From HGM04593 sp045644465 (lineage in GTDB: Bacteria > Bacteroidota > Bacteroidia > Bacteroidales > Bacteroidaceae): a stretch of DNA of 64,000 bases. Shown here piece by piece: positions 52,083 through 60,462 of the stretch. Positions within the stretch are counted from its first letter, which is position 1. Every line of letters starts with the position of its first letter. The stretch spans positions 1-64,000 of the forward strand of contig JAZRGV010000019.1 in assembly GCA_045644465.1 (NCBI GenBank), written 5' to 3'. A program made the translations under genes and the position numbers. The notes below the pieces were generated by a model. The model saw only the letters and a program-made list of their open reading frames with translations. It was not told the origin of the DNA and searched no databases.

Positions 52083-53288
52083 ATGAAAGAACAAAAAAAA
52101 TCCCTCATATGTATTCCTTGCCTGTTGACAGGTGGAACAGAAATACAAACACTTAACACCGTACAAGCCTTGACACAAGGTGGGCACGATGTTACTGTGG
52201 CATGCTATTTCGAGCATACACCTGATATGGTGGCTCGTTATCGTAAGGCTGGAGCAAATGTTGTGCTGTTCTCACCCGACGGAGTTCGCCCCACAGGTTA
52301 TCGCTCTATTATATTCCTTTATAAACATCTACGCTGTATTGTAAAGCAGGTGCACCCCGATGTTACACACGTGCAATATATGGCACCGGGCGCAACAGTT
52401 ATTCTGCTCCTATGGCTTATGGGAGTAAAGAACATCATTGCCACAGCACATACCGCAGCCGACATATACAAAGACTTGCGACTCATCCATTTTATACAAC
52501 GCCACTGCGTACGTGCTTTCACCTGCATAACAGAAATAGCCGAACGCAGTTTCTTTGGCACATCACAATTATACACTCCTGAAACAGAACTAAAAAAGAG
52601 GAACCATTTTACAATACACAATTGTTTAACGAAAAATGATCAAAGGCCATGCCTTCGAGAACACGAGCAGCAAAAGGTCACGCGTAGTGCGGATGTAGAA
52701 TCGCACCGTGTGGGTTGCAAAAAGCGAGTGTTGTCAACAGAACAACGTTTCACTCTTGGCGTTGTCAGCCGCTTGGAGAAAATCAAGGGGATGGACTTAG
52801 TAGTTCCAGCATTTGCAGAGGTGTTGAAGCACCACCCTGATACGCACTTGATAGTTGTTGGCGACGGTTCTTTGCGCTCTGCTATGGAACAACAAGCTGT
52901 AAAACTGGGATGTGCCAACCACATCACATGGACCGGCCGTCAGCCACAAGAGGAACTCAACAAATGGTATAGTCAAATGGATATAGTGCTTATGCCATCG
53001 CGCAGTGAAGGTTTCGGCCTTACAGCCATAGAAGCCATGGCGAACGACTGTGTAGTGGTGGCATCAAACGTTGGCGGACTTCCAGAAGTTGTACGCAACG
53101 ATGCTTGTGGCTTGCTGCACCGTAGCGAGGATATAGCAGATATAGCATATAAAATTTCGTCCCTTATAAACGACGAAGTAACATATAAGCGACTACGTGC
53201 CCAATCACTCATTGAAGTAGAAAAATATAGTTTTGAACACTATACAGAGTTAATTAATGATATGTACGAAAAAACGTTGAACGGTTAA
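52083..53288 (+). CDS. glycosyltransferase family 4 carrying a repeat-encoded insert
   Basis: A 401-residue GT-B transferase. N-terminal domain: LICIPCLLTGGTEIQTL, FSPDGVRPTGYRSI. C-terminal donor domain: TLGVVSRLEKIKGMDLVVPAF, HLIVVGDGSLRSAME, ITWTGRQPQEELNKWYSQMD, MPSRSEGFGLTAIEAMA. Between the domains, residues about 196-221 (QKVTRSADVESHRVG and CKKRVLSTEQ) are encoded by a palindromic spacer-type repeat (52667-52746) whose sister lies 39-126 bases after the stop. The insert keeps the frame. A duplicated 5' segment lies at 50021. Its start differs from the remnant's (MKEQKKS against MKA). Confidence 0.88.
   Translation: MKEQKKSLICIPCLLTGGTEIQTLNTVQALTQGGHDVTVACYFEHTPDMVARYRKAGANVVLFSPDGVRPTGYRSIIFLYKHLRCIVKQVHPDVTHVQYMAPGATVILLLWLMGVKNIIATAHTAADIYKDLRLIHFIQRHCVRAFTCITEIAERSFFGTSQLYTPETELKKRNHFTIHNCLTKNDQRPCLREHEQQKVTRSADVESHRVGCKKRVLSTEQRFTLGVVSRLEKIKGMDLVVPAFAEVLKHHPDTHLIVVGDGSLRSAMEQQAVKLGCANHITWTGRQPQEELNKWYSQMDIVLMPSRSEGFGLTAIEAMANDCVVVASNVGGLPEVVRNDACGLLHRSEDIADIAYKISSLINDEVTYKRLRAQSLIEVEKYSFEHYTELINDMYEKTLNG
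52098..52226 (+). repeat. direct repeat copy 2: glycosyltransferase 5' segment
   Basis: Second copy of 50021-50149, within the intact glycosyltransferase. Confidence 0.85.
52667..52746 (+). repeat. palindromic spacer-type repeat inside a coding sequence
   Basis: Shares GGTCACGCGTAGTGC, CACCG(T/C)GTGGGTTGC and TTGTCAACAG in order with 53331-53410, with one single-base length change. It is translated as part of the glycosyltransferase. Confidence 0.8.
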
Positions 53289-53330
53289 CGTGGAACGAAC
53301 AACGAGGAAAACGAAGTTTCGACAACAATA

Positions 53331-53410
53331 ACAGCAATAGGTCACGCGTAGTGCAGACATTGTTTGCACCGCGTGGGTTGCGATGAGTTGTTATTGTCAA
53401 CAGAGGAACG
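53331..53410 (+). repeat. palindromic repeat, spacer copy
   Basis: Non-coding copy of 52667-52746, between the glycosyltransferase and wzy. Inner arms CACGCG/CGCGTG and outer arms near GACAACAATAAC and GTTATTGTC make it an imperfect hairpin. Confidence 0.8.
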
Positions 53411-53436
53411 CCAATCGCTAATCACTAATCGTTAAA
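53404..53436 (+). repeat. heptad-phased run upstream of wzy
   Basis: CCAATCG, CTAATCA, CTAATCG in seven-base phase just before the wzy ATG; kin to 56957-57001. Confidence 0.5.
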
Positions 53437-53439
53437 GAT

Positions 53440-54765
53440 ATGAAAACAATACTATCACTTATAATTTTCATAGTATTATGCTGTTGGATAGGTATTATAT
53501 ACTTTTCAGACAAGAAAAAGTTCCGTTCGATATATTACAAAAATGGAGAAAGCTATTTACTATCTCGCAACATGTACTTTGTTATCTTCACGGTATGTAC
53601 AGGACCAGTATTTCTTGGTTCATTATCTTTGTTAAAGTATGGACTTTGGTTTGCAATAGTGTTGTTGTTGCTATTTACAGGAAGAATACGTGCTAAATTT
53701 GAAGCAATCACAGTTACATATATTATATTTTTCCTCTGGATGTGTTATACCATGACATATACTACAGCACCACGAGACGGTGTAATGATATTAATAAAAT
53801 ACTCTCTTCCAATGCTTTTTCTATGGTTGGGATATTCTGCAATAAATAACGAAAAAGACCTTATTGTCTTACTTAAAGTAGTAAACATAGTTGCATGCGT
53901 ATATTGTCTTCTTATTGGTGGACAAGGATGTAGATTAATGCCATGGTTATATTGGGGCCCTATTGGAGGCATTTTCTTAAAATACGCAGGTTTTGCAGAC
54001 TATTTAACATCAATATTCATAGTACCAATACTGCTATATTGGATTACAAAAGAGAAAAAATATATTTTCTGCGCTTTATGGATAGTGCTATCTACGGTAT
54101 TAGAGTCTGTACGCACAGGTATGGGCGGAATGATGTTAGTATATGCATTTGCAATGGCACTACGTTATAAAGCCAAAGCCATTCCCGGTTTGTTGTTCGC
54201 TGGTTCATTATTCGTTGGAATTATTCTCTTTGTACCGAAAGTGAATGAAAAATTCTTTGGAGACGATGCCGGACAAATCACTGCGACAGAAATTGTCCAA
54301 GGCGATGCCCTTTCATTAGACAACATTGAAATGAGTGGTCGCGAATATATGTGGCAACGTGTTAAAGATAATTGTTACTATGGCAATGAAACTTTTGGTG
54401 GCGGTTTGGGAACATCTGGCCGATTTGTAAAAGACTATGGCAGAAAACACAATTATTTGGATATGATGCACAATGACTATCTGCAAATTATTTGCGATAC
54501 AGGATTGGTTGGCATAATATTGCTTACCATATTTTACATAATTGTTATAATCAAAACAATTTATCACGTTATTGCTCGCCGTAGCATAGCATTAGTTAAA
54601 TATACGGGTATTATGGCACTTTCCAGTATGGTTGGTGTTGCTTTTTCAATGTATTTCGACAATGTAGTATCACATTCAATGTCTTCATTAGTGATGCCTT
54701 ATATATTTTTAGGTTTTTTTATTAAATTTATTGATTTAGATGAGAATAAGCGCATATTTAAGTGA
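53440..54765 (+). CDS. wzy: Wzy-type O-antigen polymerase/ligase family protein
   Basis: A 441-residue multi-pass inner-membrane protein with about ten to twelve hydrophobic segments and one large periplasmic loop (about 265-340). The loop ends in HNDYLQIICDTGLVG, matching the Wzy_C/WaaL signature in which His-Asn-x-x-L is typical. It would polymerise the flipped repeat unit in the Wzx/Wzy pathway. A WaaL-type ligase role cannot be excluded because these families overlap in sequence. Its end overlaps the next acyltransferase by 26 bases. Confidence 0.83.
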   Translation: MKTILSLIIFIVLCCWIGIIYFSDKKKFRSIYYKNGESYLLSRNMYFVIFTVCTGPVFLGSLSLLKYGLWFAIVLLLLFTGRIRAKFEAITVTYIIFFLWMCYTMTYTTAPRDGVMILIKYSLPMLFLWLGYSAINNEKDLIVLLKVVNIVACVYCLLIGGQGCRLMPWLYWGPIGGIFLKYAGFADYLTSIFIVPILLYWITKEKKYIFCALWIVLSTVLESVRTGMGGMMLVYAFAMALRYKAKAIPGLLFAGSLFVGIILFVPKVNEKFFGDDAGQITATEIVQGDALSLDNIEMSGREYMWQRVKDNCYYGNETFGGGLGTSGRFVKDYGRKHNYLDMMHNDYLQIICDTGLVGIILLTIFYIIVIIKTIYHVIARRSIALVKYTGIMALSSMVGVAFSMYFDNVVSHSMSSLVMPYIFLGFFIKFIDLDENKRIFK

Positions 54766-55756
54766 AAAGATAAAGATATTATCTTTATTATTAACCATAA
54801 TGATTGTAATACTACACTCTAATATGTCAATATTAAGTACTGGATATATCAGTTTCTTTCAATTGGCTATAACAGCAGAAGTGACACGTATTGCAGTTCC
54901 GTTATTCTTTCTTATTAGTGGTTTCCTTTTTTTTATAAATTATAATGGAACATTAGAGGATTATAAACACAAACTTTTATCACGTTCACATTCTATACTG
55001 ATACCATATCTAATCTTTCTCTTAGGTGGAAGCATAATAATGTTTATAATAGGACAAAAATATAATATAAGTACATTTATTGAAATAACAAAAAAGGGAA
55101 TACTTAATTATCCACCTGTTTTTTACCCATTATGGTTTTTAAGAGATTTATATATAATGATTTTGTTTTCTCCATTAGTATATTTGATTATAAAAAAAAC
55201 GCCAATATTTATCCCCATATTATTTATTATATGGATATCAGGAAATCGTATAGGAATTCTGATTCCCTCTATTGAATCTATATTCTTTTTTGTTTCAGGA
55301 GCATTTTTTTCAACAAAACAAGAAATATTAGAGAAAACAAATAAAAAATATGTCTATAGCATCCTTTTTGCGTGGATAATATTATGTTTCTTAAACATTT
55401 ATATAAAAGAATATGTAACTATGCTCCCATATGCGACCCACTGTATAATTATATTAATAGGTATATATTCAATATGGACTTTTTACGATAAACTATATCC
55501 GAAATTTAGCGTACGTATAAAGAATGCTCCTATTTACAAGTATTGTTTCTTGATATATTTAATTCACGAGCCAATACTGACAATAATAAAAAAAACAGGA
55601 CTATACATTCTAGGAACATCGTCTTACTCTATTGGAATCATATACGTGATAGCTCCATTATTGACTATATGGATTACATATCTTATCGGTTGTAAATTAA
55701 ACACTTATTTCCCTTCTTTTTTATCTTTAATCACAGGAGGAAGAGCAAATCGTTAA
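54740..55756 (+). CDS. acyltransferase family 3 membrane protein
   Basis: A 338-residue Acyl_transf_3 family protein, the third such enzyme here. MIVILHSNMSIL takes the place of the R-x-x-A...H motif, followed by VPLFFLISGFLFFINY; about ten helices follow, with KYCFLIYLIHEPIL near the C-terminus. It starts inside wzy (26-base overlap), so it is cotranscribed and coupled with the polymerase. It is very A+T-rich. The acyl donor and sugar are unknown. Confidence 0.86.
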   Translation: MRISAYLSEKIKILSLLLTIMIVILHSNMSILSTGYISFFQLAITAEVTRIAVPLFFLISGFLFFINYNGTLEDYKHKLLSRSHSILIPYLIFLLGGSIIMFIIGQKYNISTFIEITKKGILNYPPVFYPLWFLRDLYIMILFSPLVYLIIKKTPIFIPILFIIWISGNRIGILIPSIESIFFFVSGAFFSTKQEILEKTNKKYVYSILFAWIILCFLNIYIKEYVTMLPYATHCIIILIGIYSIWTFYDKLYPKFSVRIKNAPIYKYCFLIYLIHEPILTIIKKTGLYILGTSSYSIGIIYVIAPLLTIWITYLIGCKLNTYFPSFLSLITGGRANR

Positions 55757-55761
55757 ACTAA

Positions 55762-55860
55762 AAACTCTAAATATCGTGCAAGCAAGTGAAAGCCAAATTT
55801 GTTTGAGCTTTTGCAACGAGCGATGCCGATATTCAACGAAGTAAAACTTTAAACTCTAAA
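55762..55860 (-). repeat. inverted copy of the TTTAGAGTTT-bounded spacer element
   Basis: Read on the minus strand it matches 39753-39846: ends TTTAGAGTTT, TTCGTTGAATATC, GC(A/T)..CTCGTTG, and CACGATATTTAGAGTTT in the same order, with a more diverged centre. It lies between two acyltransferase genes. Confidence 0.75.
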
Positions 55861-55867
55861 CTAAAAC

Positions 55868-56955
55868 ATGCCTTACACAATAAACAACAAAGAAATCAAA
55901 GGAAGTCCAACACAACGCATCTGCGGTTTGGACTTGATACGTGTATGTGCTATTTTCTTTGTAATTGCAGGACATTTCTTCTCTATAAACACTTCGTTTA
56001 AAAATGTGCCATTTACAGGAATCTCTATGTTCATACAGGGTTTGATGCACTCTGTATTTATGGTAGGTGTACCACTTTTTATAATGCTCACAGGATATTT
56101 GAATATAAACAAGACTCCTACGAAGAAGTACTATAAAGGAATGGTGCGTGTGTTGGTAGCATATCTGTTTTTTAGTATTGCAACCATTCTTTTTCGCATC
56201 TATTACTTGGGACACGAATTAAGTATTTCCCAATGGGTATTGAAGATTTTCGATTATTCAGCAATACCCTATGCTTGGTATATTGAGATGTGGATTGGTT
56301 TGGCATTACTTACCCCATTCCTTAACTACTTGTGGAAAGCTATACCTTCACTAAAAGAGAAATTGCTACTTATTGTATCACTATTTGTAATGACCTCACT
56401 ACCCGACTTATGTAACAGATATGGTATGTACATTTTCCCGGCTTATTTTGCAAAAGCTTGTTACCCGTTAATGTTTTATTTCATTGGTACTTTCATCCGC
56501 GAATATCAACCTATTATTAAAACCGGAATAGGCTTGTTAGTAATCCTTACAACTTCCGCCATTACACCTTTAGCTAACTTATTTATATTCAATAGGGAGG
56601 GGATAGATATCGTAGAAATAGCAGGTGGCCCCGGTGGTGTCTTTTACCCATGGATTGCGATAGCTATATTCCTAATGCTTTATCGTCGTGACGTAAAATA
56701 TAAGCCACTAAAGCAATGGATTACACATTGTTCTATGGTTTCATTGGAAATGTATCTCTGTTGTTATATATTCGACCAACTATATTTTACCCCCCATGGT
56801 TCAAAGAGCGCTTTTTTGAAACACAGTCACAGTTTCTTTCTTACTTCTTTGTAATAGTTCCACTTTGTTTCTTATCTTCGTATTTGGTTGCTACAATATA
56901 CAATTCATTAAAAGATTTAATACAAAAAAGTGTAACAAAAATCGCTAAACGTTAA
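55868..56955 (+). pseudogene. acyltransferase family 3, frameshifted at a run of six C
   Basis: The fourth acyltransferase here. The first frame (55868-56854, 328 residues) has RICGLDLIRVCAIFFVIAGH, MVGVPLFIMLTGYLNI and about nine helices, then becomes non-homologous after DQLYFT. The proper continuation (PWFKERFFETQ, then LSYFFVIVPLCFLSSYLVATIY, a last membrane helix) is in another frame ending at 56955. Restoring one C to the run at 56790-56795 (six to seven) joins them. It may be a real inactivation, a phase-variable gene, or a sequencing error. Either way an intact form should be about 362 residues. Confidence 0.82.
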
Positions 56956-56956
56956 A

Positions 56957-57001
56957 CTCTAATCATTAATCATTGTTCGTTAATCATTGTTCGTTAATCG
57001 T
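56957..57001 (+). repeat. heptad-phased spacer repeat
   Basis: ATTAATC, ATTGTTC, GTTAATC, ATTGTTC, GTTAATC in seven-base phase, between the frameshifted acyltransferase and the next glycosyltransferase ATG. Confidence 0.7.
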
Positions 57002-57009
57002 TATAAAAC

Positions 57010-57939
57010 ATGATATCAGTAATAATTCCTCTGTACAATAAAGAAGCAGGCATTGCTACAGCATTGCGTAGTGTGCTGTTACAGACTTACCAGGATTTTG
57101 AGGTAATTATAGTGGATGATGGCAGTACCGATGGCAGTGTTGCTATCGTTGAAACCTTTGATGACAAACGCATACGTCTTATACGCCAAGCAAACGCAGG
57201 TGTAAGTGCAGCCCGCAACCGAGGTATTGAAGAAGCAAAAGGAAAATATGTGGCATTCCTTGATGCCGACGATGAGTGGATGCCTGAGTATTTGGAAACT
57301 CAACACAACCAAACCAAAAAATATCCACAATGTGATGTTTTTGTGACAAATTACGAGTTCCACAATGAAGATGGCATAATAAGCCAAACAAAAATAAACA
57401 ATTTGCCATTCATTACAGAAGATGGGGTATTAAACAATTATTTTAAAGTCGCAATTACTTCAACACCTCCAATCAGTTCTATAACAATAATGACAAGAAA
57501 GGATTGTATTAAAGCTATTGGAGGTTTTCCTATAGGTGTTACCTTAGGCGAAGATTTGCTGACATGGGCACGTTTGGCTTGTAAATATCGTATTGCATAT
57601 ACAAAAAAAACCTTGGCTATATATAATTTCCGAACTCAGAAACAATTGGTAACTCCACGTCGAGCTCCCGACGTAAACGACTTTGTAGGGCGGGAATTAT
57701 ACAAACTATACCAAGAACATTCATCAATACCATTTTTGGATTCATATATCGCCTTGTGGCACAAGATGCGAATGGTCACATATGTTCGATTGAACATGAA
57801 AAAAGAAGCAATTGTTGAATATAAGCAAATCAAACAATATGTAAAGCCGGACAAAAAAGTTCAATTTTGGTTTATACTGAATAAGTTCCCTGGTAAAATT
57901 GTGCGTTTCATATTGTTTCAAATAGCAAAATACCGATGA
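57010..57939 (+). CDS. glycosyltransferase family 2
   Basis: A 309-residue GT-A enzyme starting MISVIIPLYNKEAGIATALR, with VDDGSTDGS and the metal site FLDADDEWMPEY; SAARNRGIEEAKGKY is a family motif. The C-terminal region ends in a hydrophobic helix. It is the first of a linked group: its stop overlaps the next gene by 4 bases (ATGA). Donor sugar unknown. Confidence 0.92.
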   Translation: MISVIIPLYNKEAGIATALRSVLLQTYQDFEVIIVDDGSTDGSVAIVETFDDKRIRLIRQANAGVSAARNRGIEEAKGKYVAFLDADDEWMPEYLETQHNQTKKYPQCDVFVTNYEFHNEDGIISQTKINNLPFITEDGVLNNYFKVAITSTPPISSITIMTRKDCIKAIGGFPIGVTLGEDLLTWARLACKYRIAYTKKTLAIYNFRTQKQLVTPRRAPDVNDFVGRELYKLYQEHSSIPFLDSYIALWHKMRMVTYVRLNMKKEAIVEYKQIKQYVKPDKKVQFWFILNKFPGKIVRFILFQIAKYR

Positions 57940-59273
57940 AAAACGTTGTAACAGAAATACCCCATGATATATGCGTGGGATGTGGAGCATGTGTAGGCGC
58001 GTGCCCCATGCAACATTTAGCAATTGATTATAACGACATTAACCAATTAGAGGTTAAGGAAAAGGATAATGTATGCTCCGAGAAGTGCTCTATCTGTACA
58101 AATATATGTCCTTTCTCTAATGATAGTTGCAATGAAGATATTGTAGGAGAATCTTTGTTCAAGCAAACTAAGGATATAAAACACAATACAAAGTGTGGCT
58201 ATTATTTGAATAGTTATGTAGGTTTTCACCCCAATCATGAACTACGCATGAATTCTGCCAGCGGTGGTATTACCAGTCTGGTACTAGCACACCTGCTGGA
58301 GACAAACGAAGTTGATGCAGCTATTGTTGCCGGCCGCAAAGAAGGAGGAAAGCCATATTATACTTCAATGTTAGTTCGGAATTCAGAAGATGTTTATAAA
58401 TGCTCACGTTCTGCATACTACGCAATACACATTGGCGAGACATTACGTGAGGTTATAGCCAATAAATCCATTACATCTGTTGCTATAGTTGCTCTTCCAT
58501 GTCTTTGCAAAGCTATACGCAACGCATGCAAAGAAAATGCTATACTAAGAAAGAAAATTAAATTTGTCATTGGAATTGTTTGCGGACAACAGAAGAGTCA
58601 TAATTTTGCAGAATATTTAGGAAAGAAAAATGGATTGGCAAGTATTACTTCTATAGATTTTAGAACAAAGAAACCAGAACGTCCGAACGGTAATTTTGGA
58701 GTAAAGCTAAAAAACGAAAAAACAGAAAAAGAAATTACGTTTTCTGACTTTTCTGATGAATGGTCTTCCAAACTATTCACTATACAAGCCTGTAATTATT
58801 GCGACGACATATTCGCAGAAACAGCAGACATTGCAGTTATGGATGCCTGGTTACCGGAATATAAAAATTCAGACAAAGGTGAGACTTTGATAATTACACG
58901 CAATGCAGAGCTGGATTCATTTATCAAAAGTATTCCTAATGTAAAAGAAATCGGTATTAATCGTGTATTACAAAGTCAATCATTTGTAATACTGAATAAA
59001 CGTTCTGCTATAACAGTTGCTTTAAAGCAACTTAAAAAGCGTGATATAGCACTAACAAAGAGAGAGTATTTATATAAAGTTCCATCATTATTGCAATGCC
59101 TTTTACTCCGTGTAAAGTATGCAATATCTGTTCAATCGGACAAAATCTGGAACATAGCCAATCAAAATATTACTACTTTTAATAAAAAGATGAAGAAATA
59201 TAATATTCTTCTCTTCTTTGGATTAATATTTAACAAAATAGATACAATAATATGCAAACTAAAAAAACGATAA
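57936..59273 (+). CDS. coenzyme F420 hydrogenase/dehydrogenase beta-subunit family Fe-S protein
   Basis: A 445-residue protein with two [4Fe-4S] motifs at the N-terminus (CVGCGACVGACP, Cys13/16/19/23; Cys47/51/54/58), then FrhB-family core sequences (NSASGGITSLVL; GIVCGQQKSHNFAEYL; CNYCDDIFAETADIAVMDAW). In polysaccharide loci these proteins often stand next to a pyruvyl-transferase-like gene, as here (22-base overlap with 59252). They may carry out a reduction on a sugar or acyl group, with flavin; this is inference. F420 itself is unlikely in this organism. Confidence 0.9.
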   Translation: MKNVVTEIPHDICVGCGACVGACPMQHLAIDYNDINQLEVKEKDNVCSEKCSICTNICPFSNDSCNEDIVGESLFKQTKDIKHNTKCGYYLNSYVGFHPNHELRMNSASGGITSLVLAHLLETNEVDAAIVAGRKEGGKPYYTSMLVRNSEDVYKCSRSAYYAIHIGETLREVIANKSITSVAIVALPCLCKAIRNACKENAILRKKIKFVIGIVCGQQKSHNFAEYLGKKNGLASITSIDFRTKKPERPNGNFGVKLKNEKTEKEITFSDFSDEWSSKLFTIQACNYCDDIFAETADIAVMDAWLPEYKNSDKGETLIITRNAELDSFIKSIPNVKEIGINRVLQSQSFVILNKRSAITVALKQLKKRDIALTKREYLYKVPSLLQCLLLRVKYAISVQSDKIWNIANQNITTFNKKMKKYNILLFFGLIFNKIDTIICKLKKR

Positions 59274-60454
59274 AGGTTCTATTGATGGGAAACGGTTCAC
59301 CCGTGAATGGTGGCTGTGAAGCGATAACCAAAGGTACAAAAGAAATACTAAAACAGAGTTTAGGAGATAACGTTGTTGTTACAGATGCCTTTTTTGATTA
59401 TTCCGATGAATATAAACGTAACGACGACTTGCAAATTTGGCCGGTACGTTATCCCCGTCGATGGACATTAAGGTGGTGTTATCTTAACCTACTATTAAAA
59501 TTCTTTCCTTCTCTTGTTGGAAACTTCTTGTATAGTTCCCATAGAAAGGAAATAGAAAAAAGTGATGTTGTTTTGTCATTAGGAGGTGATAATTACTCTT
59601 TAGACTATGGTGTTCCTGTTCGTTTTATAGAAATGGGACGCTATGTCAAAAAACATCATTCAAATTTTGTGATATGGGGTGCCTCTATTGGGCCGTTCGT
59701 ACCAGATTCAAACTTTGAAAAACAGATCTCTAATCATTTCAACACAGATATAGACCTCATCTTTGCACGTGAAGAGGAAACTGTAAAATATTTGGCATCT
59801 ATCGGAGTCAACAAGAATGTGTCGCGATTTGCAGATCCAGCATTTATGATGCAACCCGAGGAATGTCCCGATAAGGTGGGATTTGATTTACCTGAAAAAT
59901 ATCTCTGTATAAATTTCAGTGATTTGATGGCTGTTTATGTAACTGATGGAAACATTGAAGAATGGTTGAAGATATGCGCTGAAACTATTGACTCGCTTGC
60001 AAAAGAATCATCTCTTCCTATGGTGTTCATACCTCATGTAAAGAGTGACTACGAATTTATGCAACGAATATATCCATTATTAAAGAACAAAGAATCAGTA
60101 TTGCTGGCCGACAAGAAGCTGAATGCGTCAGAGATGAAATGGATTATATCCAAATCCGTATGTAACATAGCATGTCGTACCCATTCAACAATTGCCTCAT
60201 TCTCTACATCTATACCAACAATAAGTTTAGGATATAGCATTAAATCAAAAGGATTGAATTTGCAGATGTATGGACATGAAGATTTTCTTATATACAAGAA
60301 GGATATCACTGCTCAGCGCATAGTAGATGTATATAAAAATATTATAAAACAAGAAGAGGCTATACGCCACTCGCTTGAAGAACGTAATATTGTAATTAAG
60401 CAAGAAGCCTTGAAAGCTGGCCATTGCCTAAAAGAATATATACAAACTAAATAA
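59252..60454 (+). CDS. polysaccharide pyruvyl transferase family protein
   Basis: A 400-residue family member, second in the locus. LLMGNGSPVNGGCEAITKGT near the start, VVLSLGGDNYSLDYG, IWGASIGPFVPD, DLIFAREEETVKYLAS and the C-terminal CRTHSTIASFSTSIPTISLGY are family motifs. It starts 22 bases inside the Fe-S protein gene, so the pair is probably one functional unit. Adds pyruvate or an analogue; target unknown. Confidence 0.9.
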   Translation: MQTKKTIKVLLMGNGSPVNGGCEAITKGTKEILKQSLGDNVVVTDAFFDYSDEYKRNDDLQIWPVRYPRRWTLRWCYLNLLLKFFPSLVGNFLYSSHRKEIEKSDVVLSLGGDNYSLDYGVPVRFIEMGRYVKKHHSNFVIWGASIGPFVPDSNFEKQISNHFNTDIDLIFAREEETVKYLASIGVNKNVSRFADPAFMMQPEECPDKVGFDLPEKYLCINFSDLMAVYVTDGNIEEWLKICAETIDSLAKESSLPMVFIPHVKSDYEFMQRIYPLLKNKESVLLADKKLNASEMKWIISKSVCNIACRTHSTIASFSTSIPTISLGYSIKSKGLNLQMYGHEDFLIYKKDITAQRIVDVYKNIIKQEEAIRHSLEERNIVIKQEALKAGHCLKEYIQTK

Positions 60455-60462
60455 AAGCAACA

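Noticed and set aside
56957..57001. Heptad repeats as a CRISPR array
   Set aside because: Units are 7 bases and contiguous, with no spacers and no cas genes.
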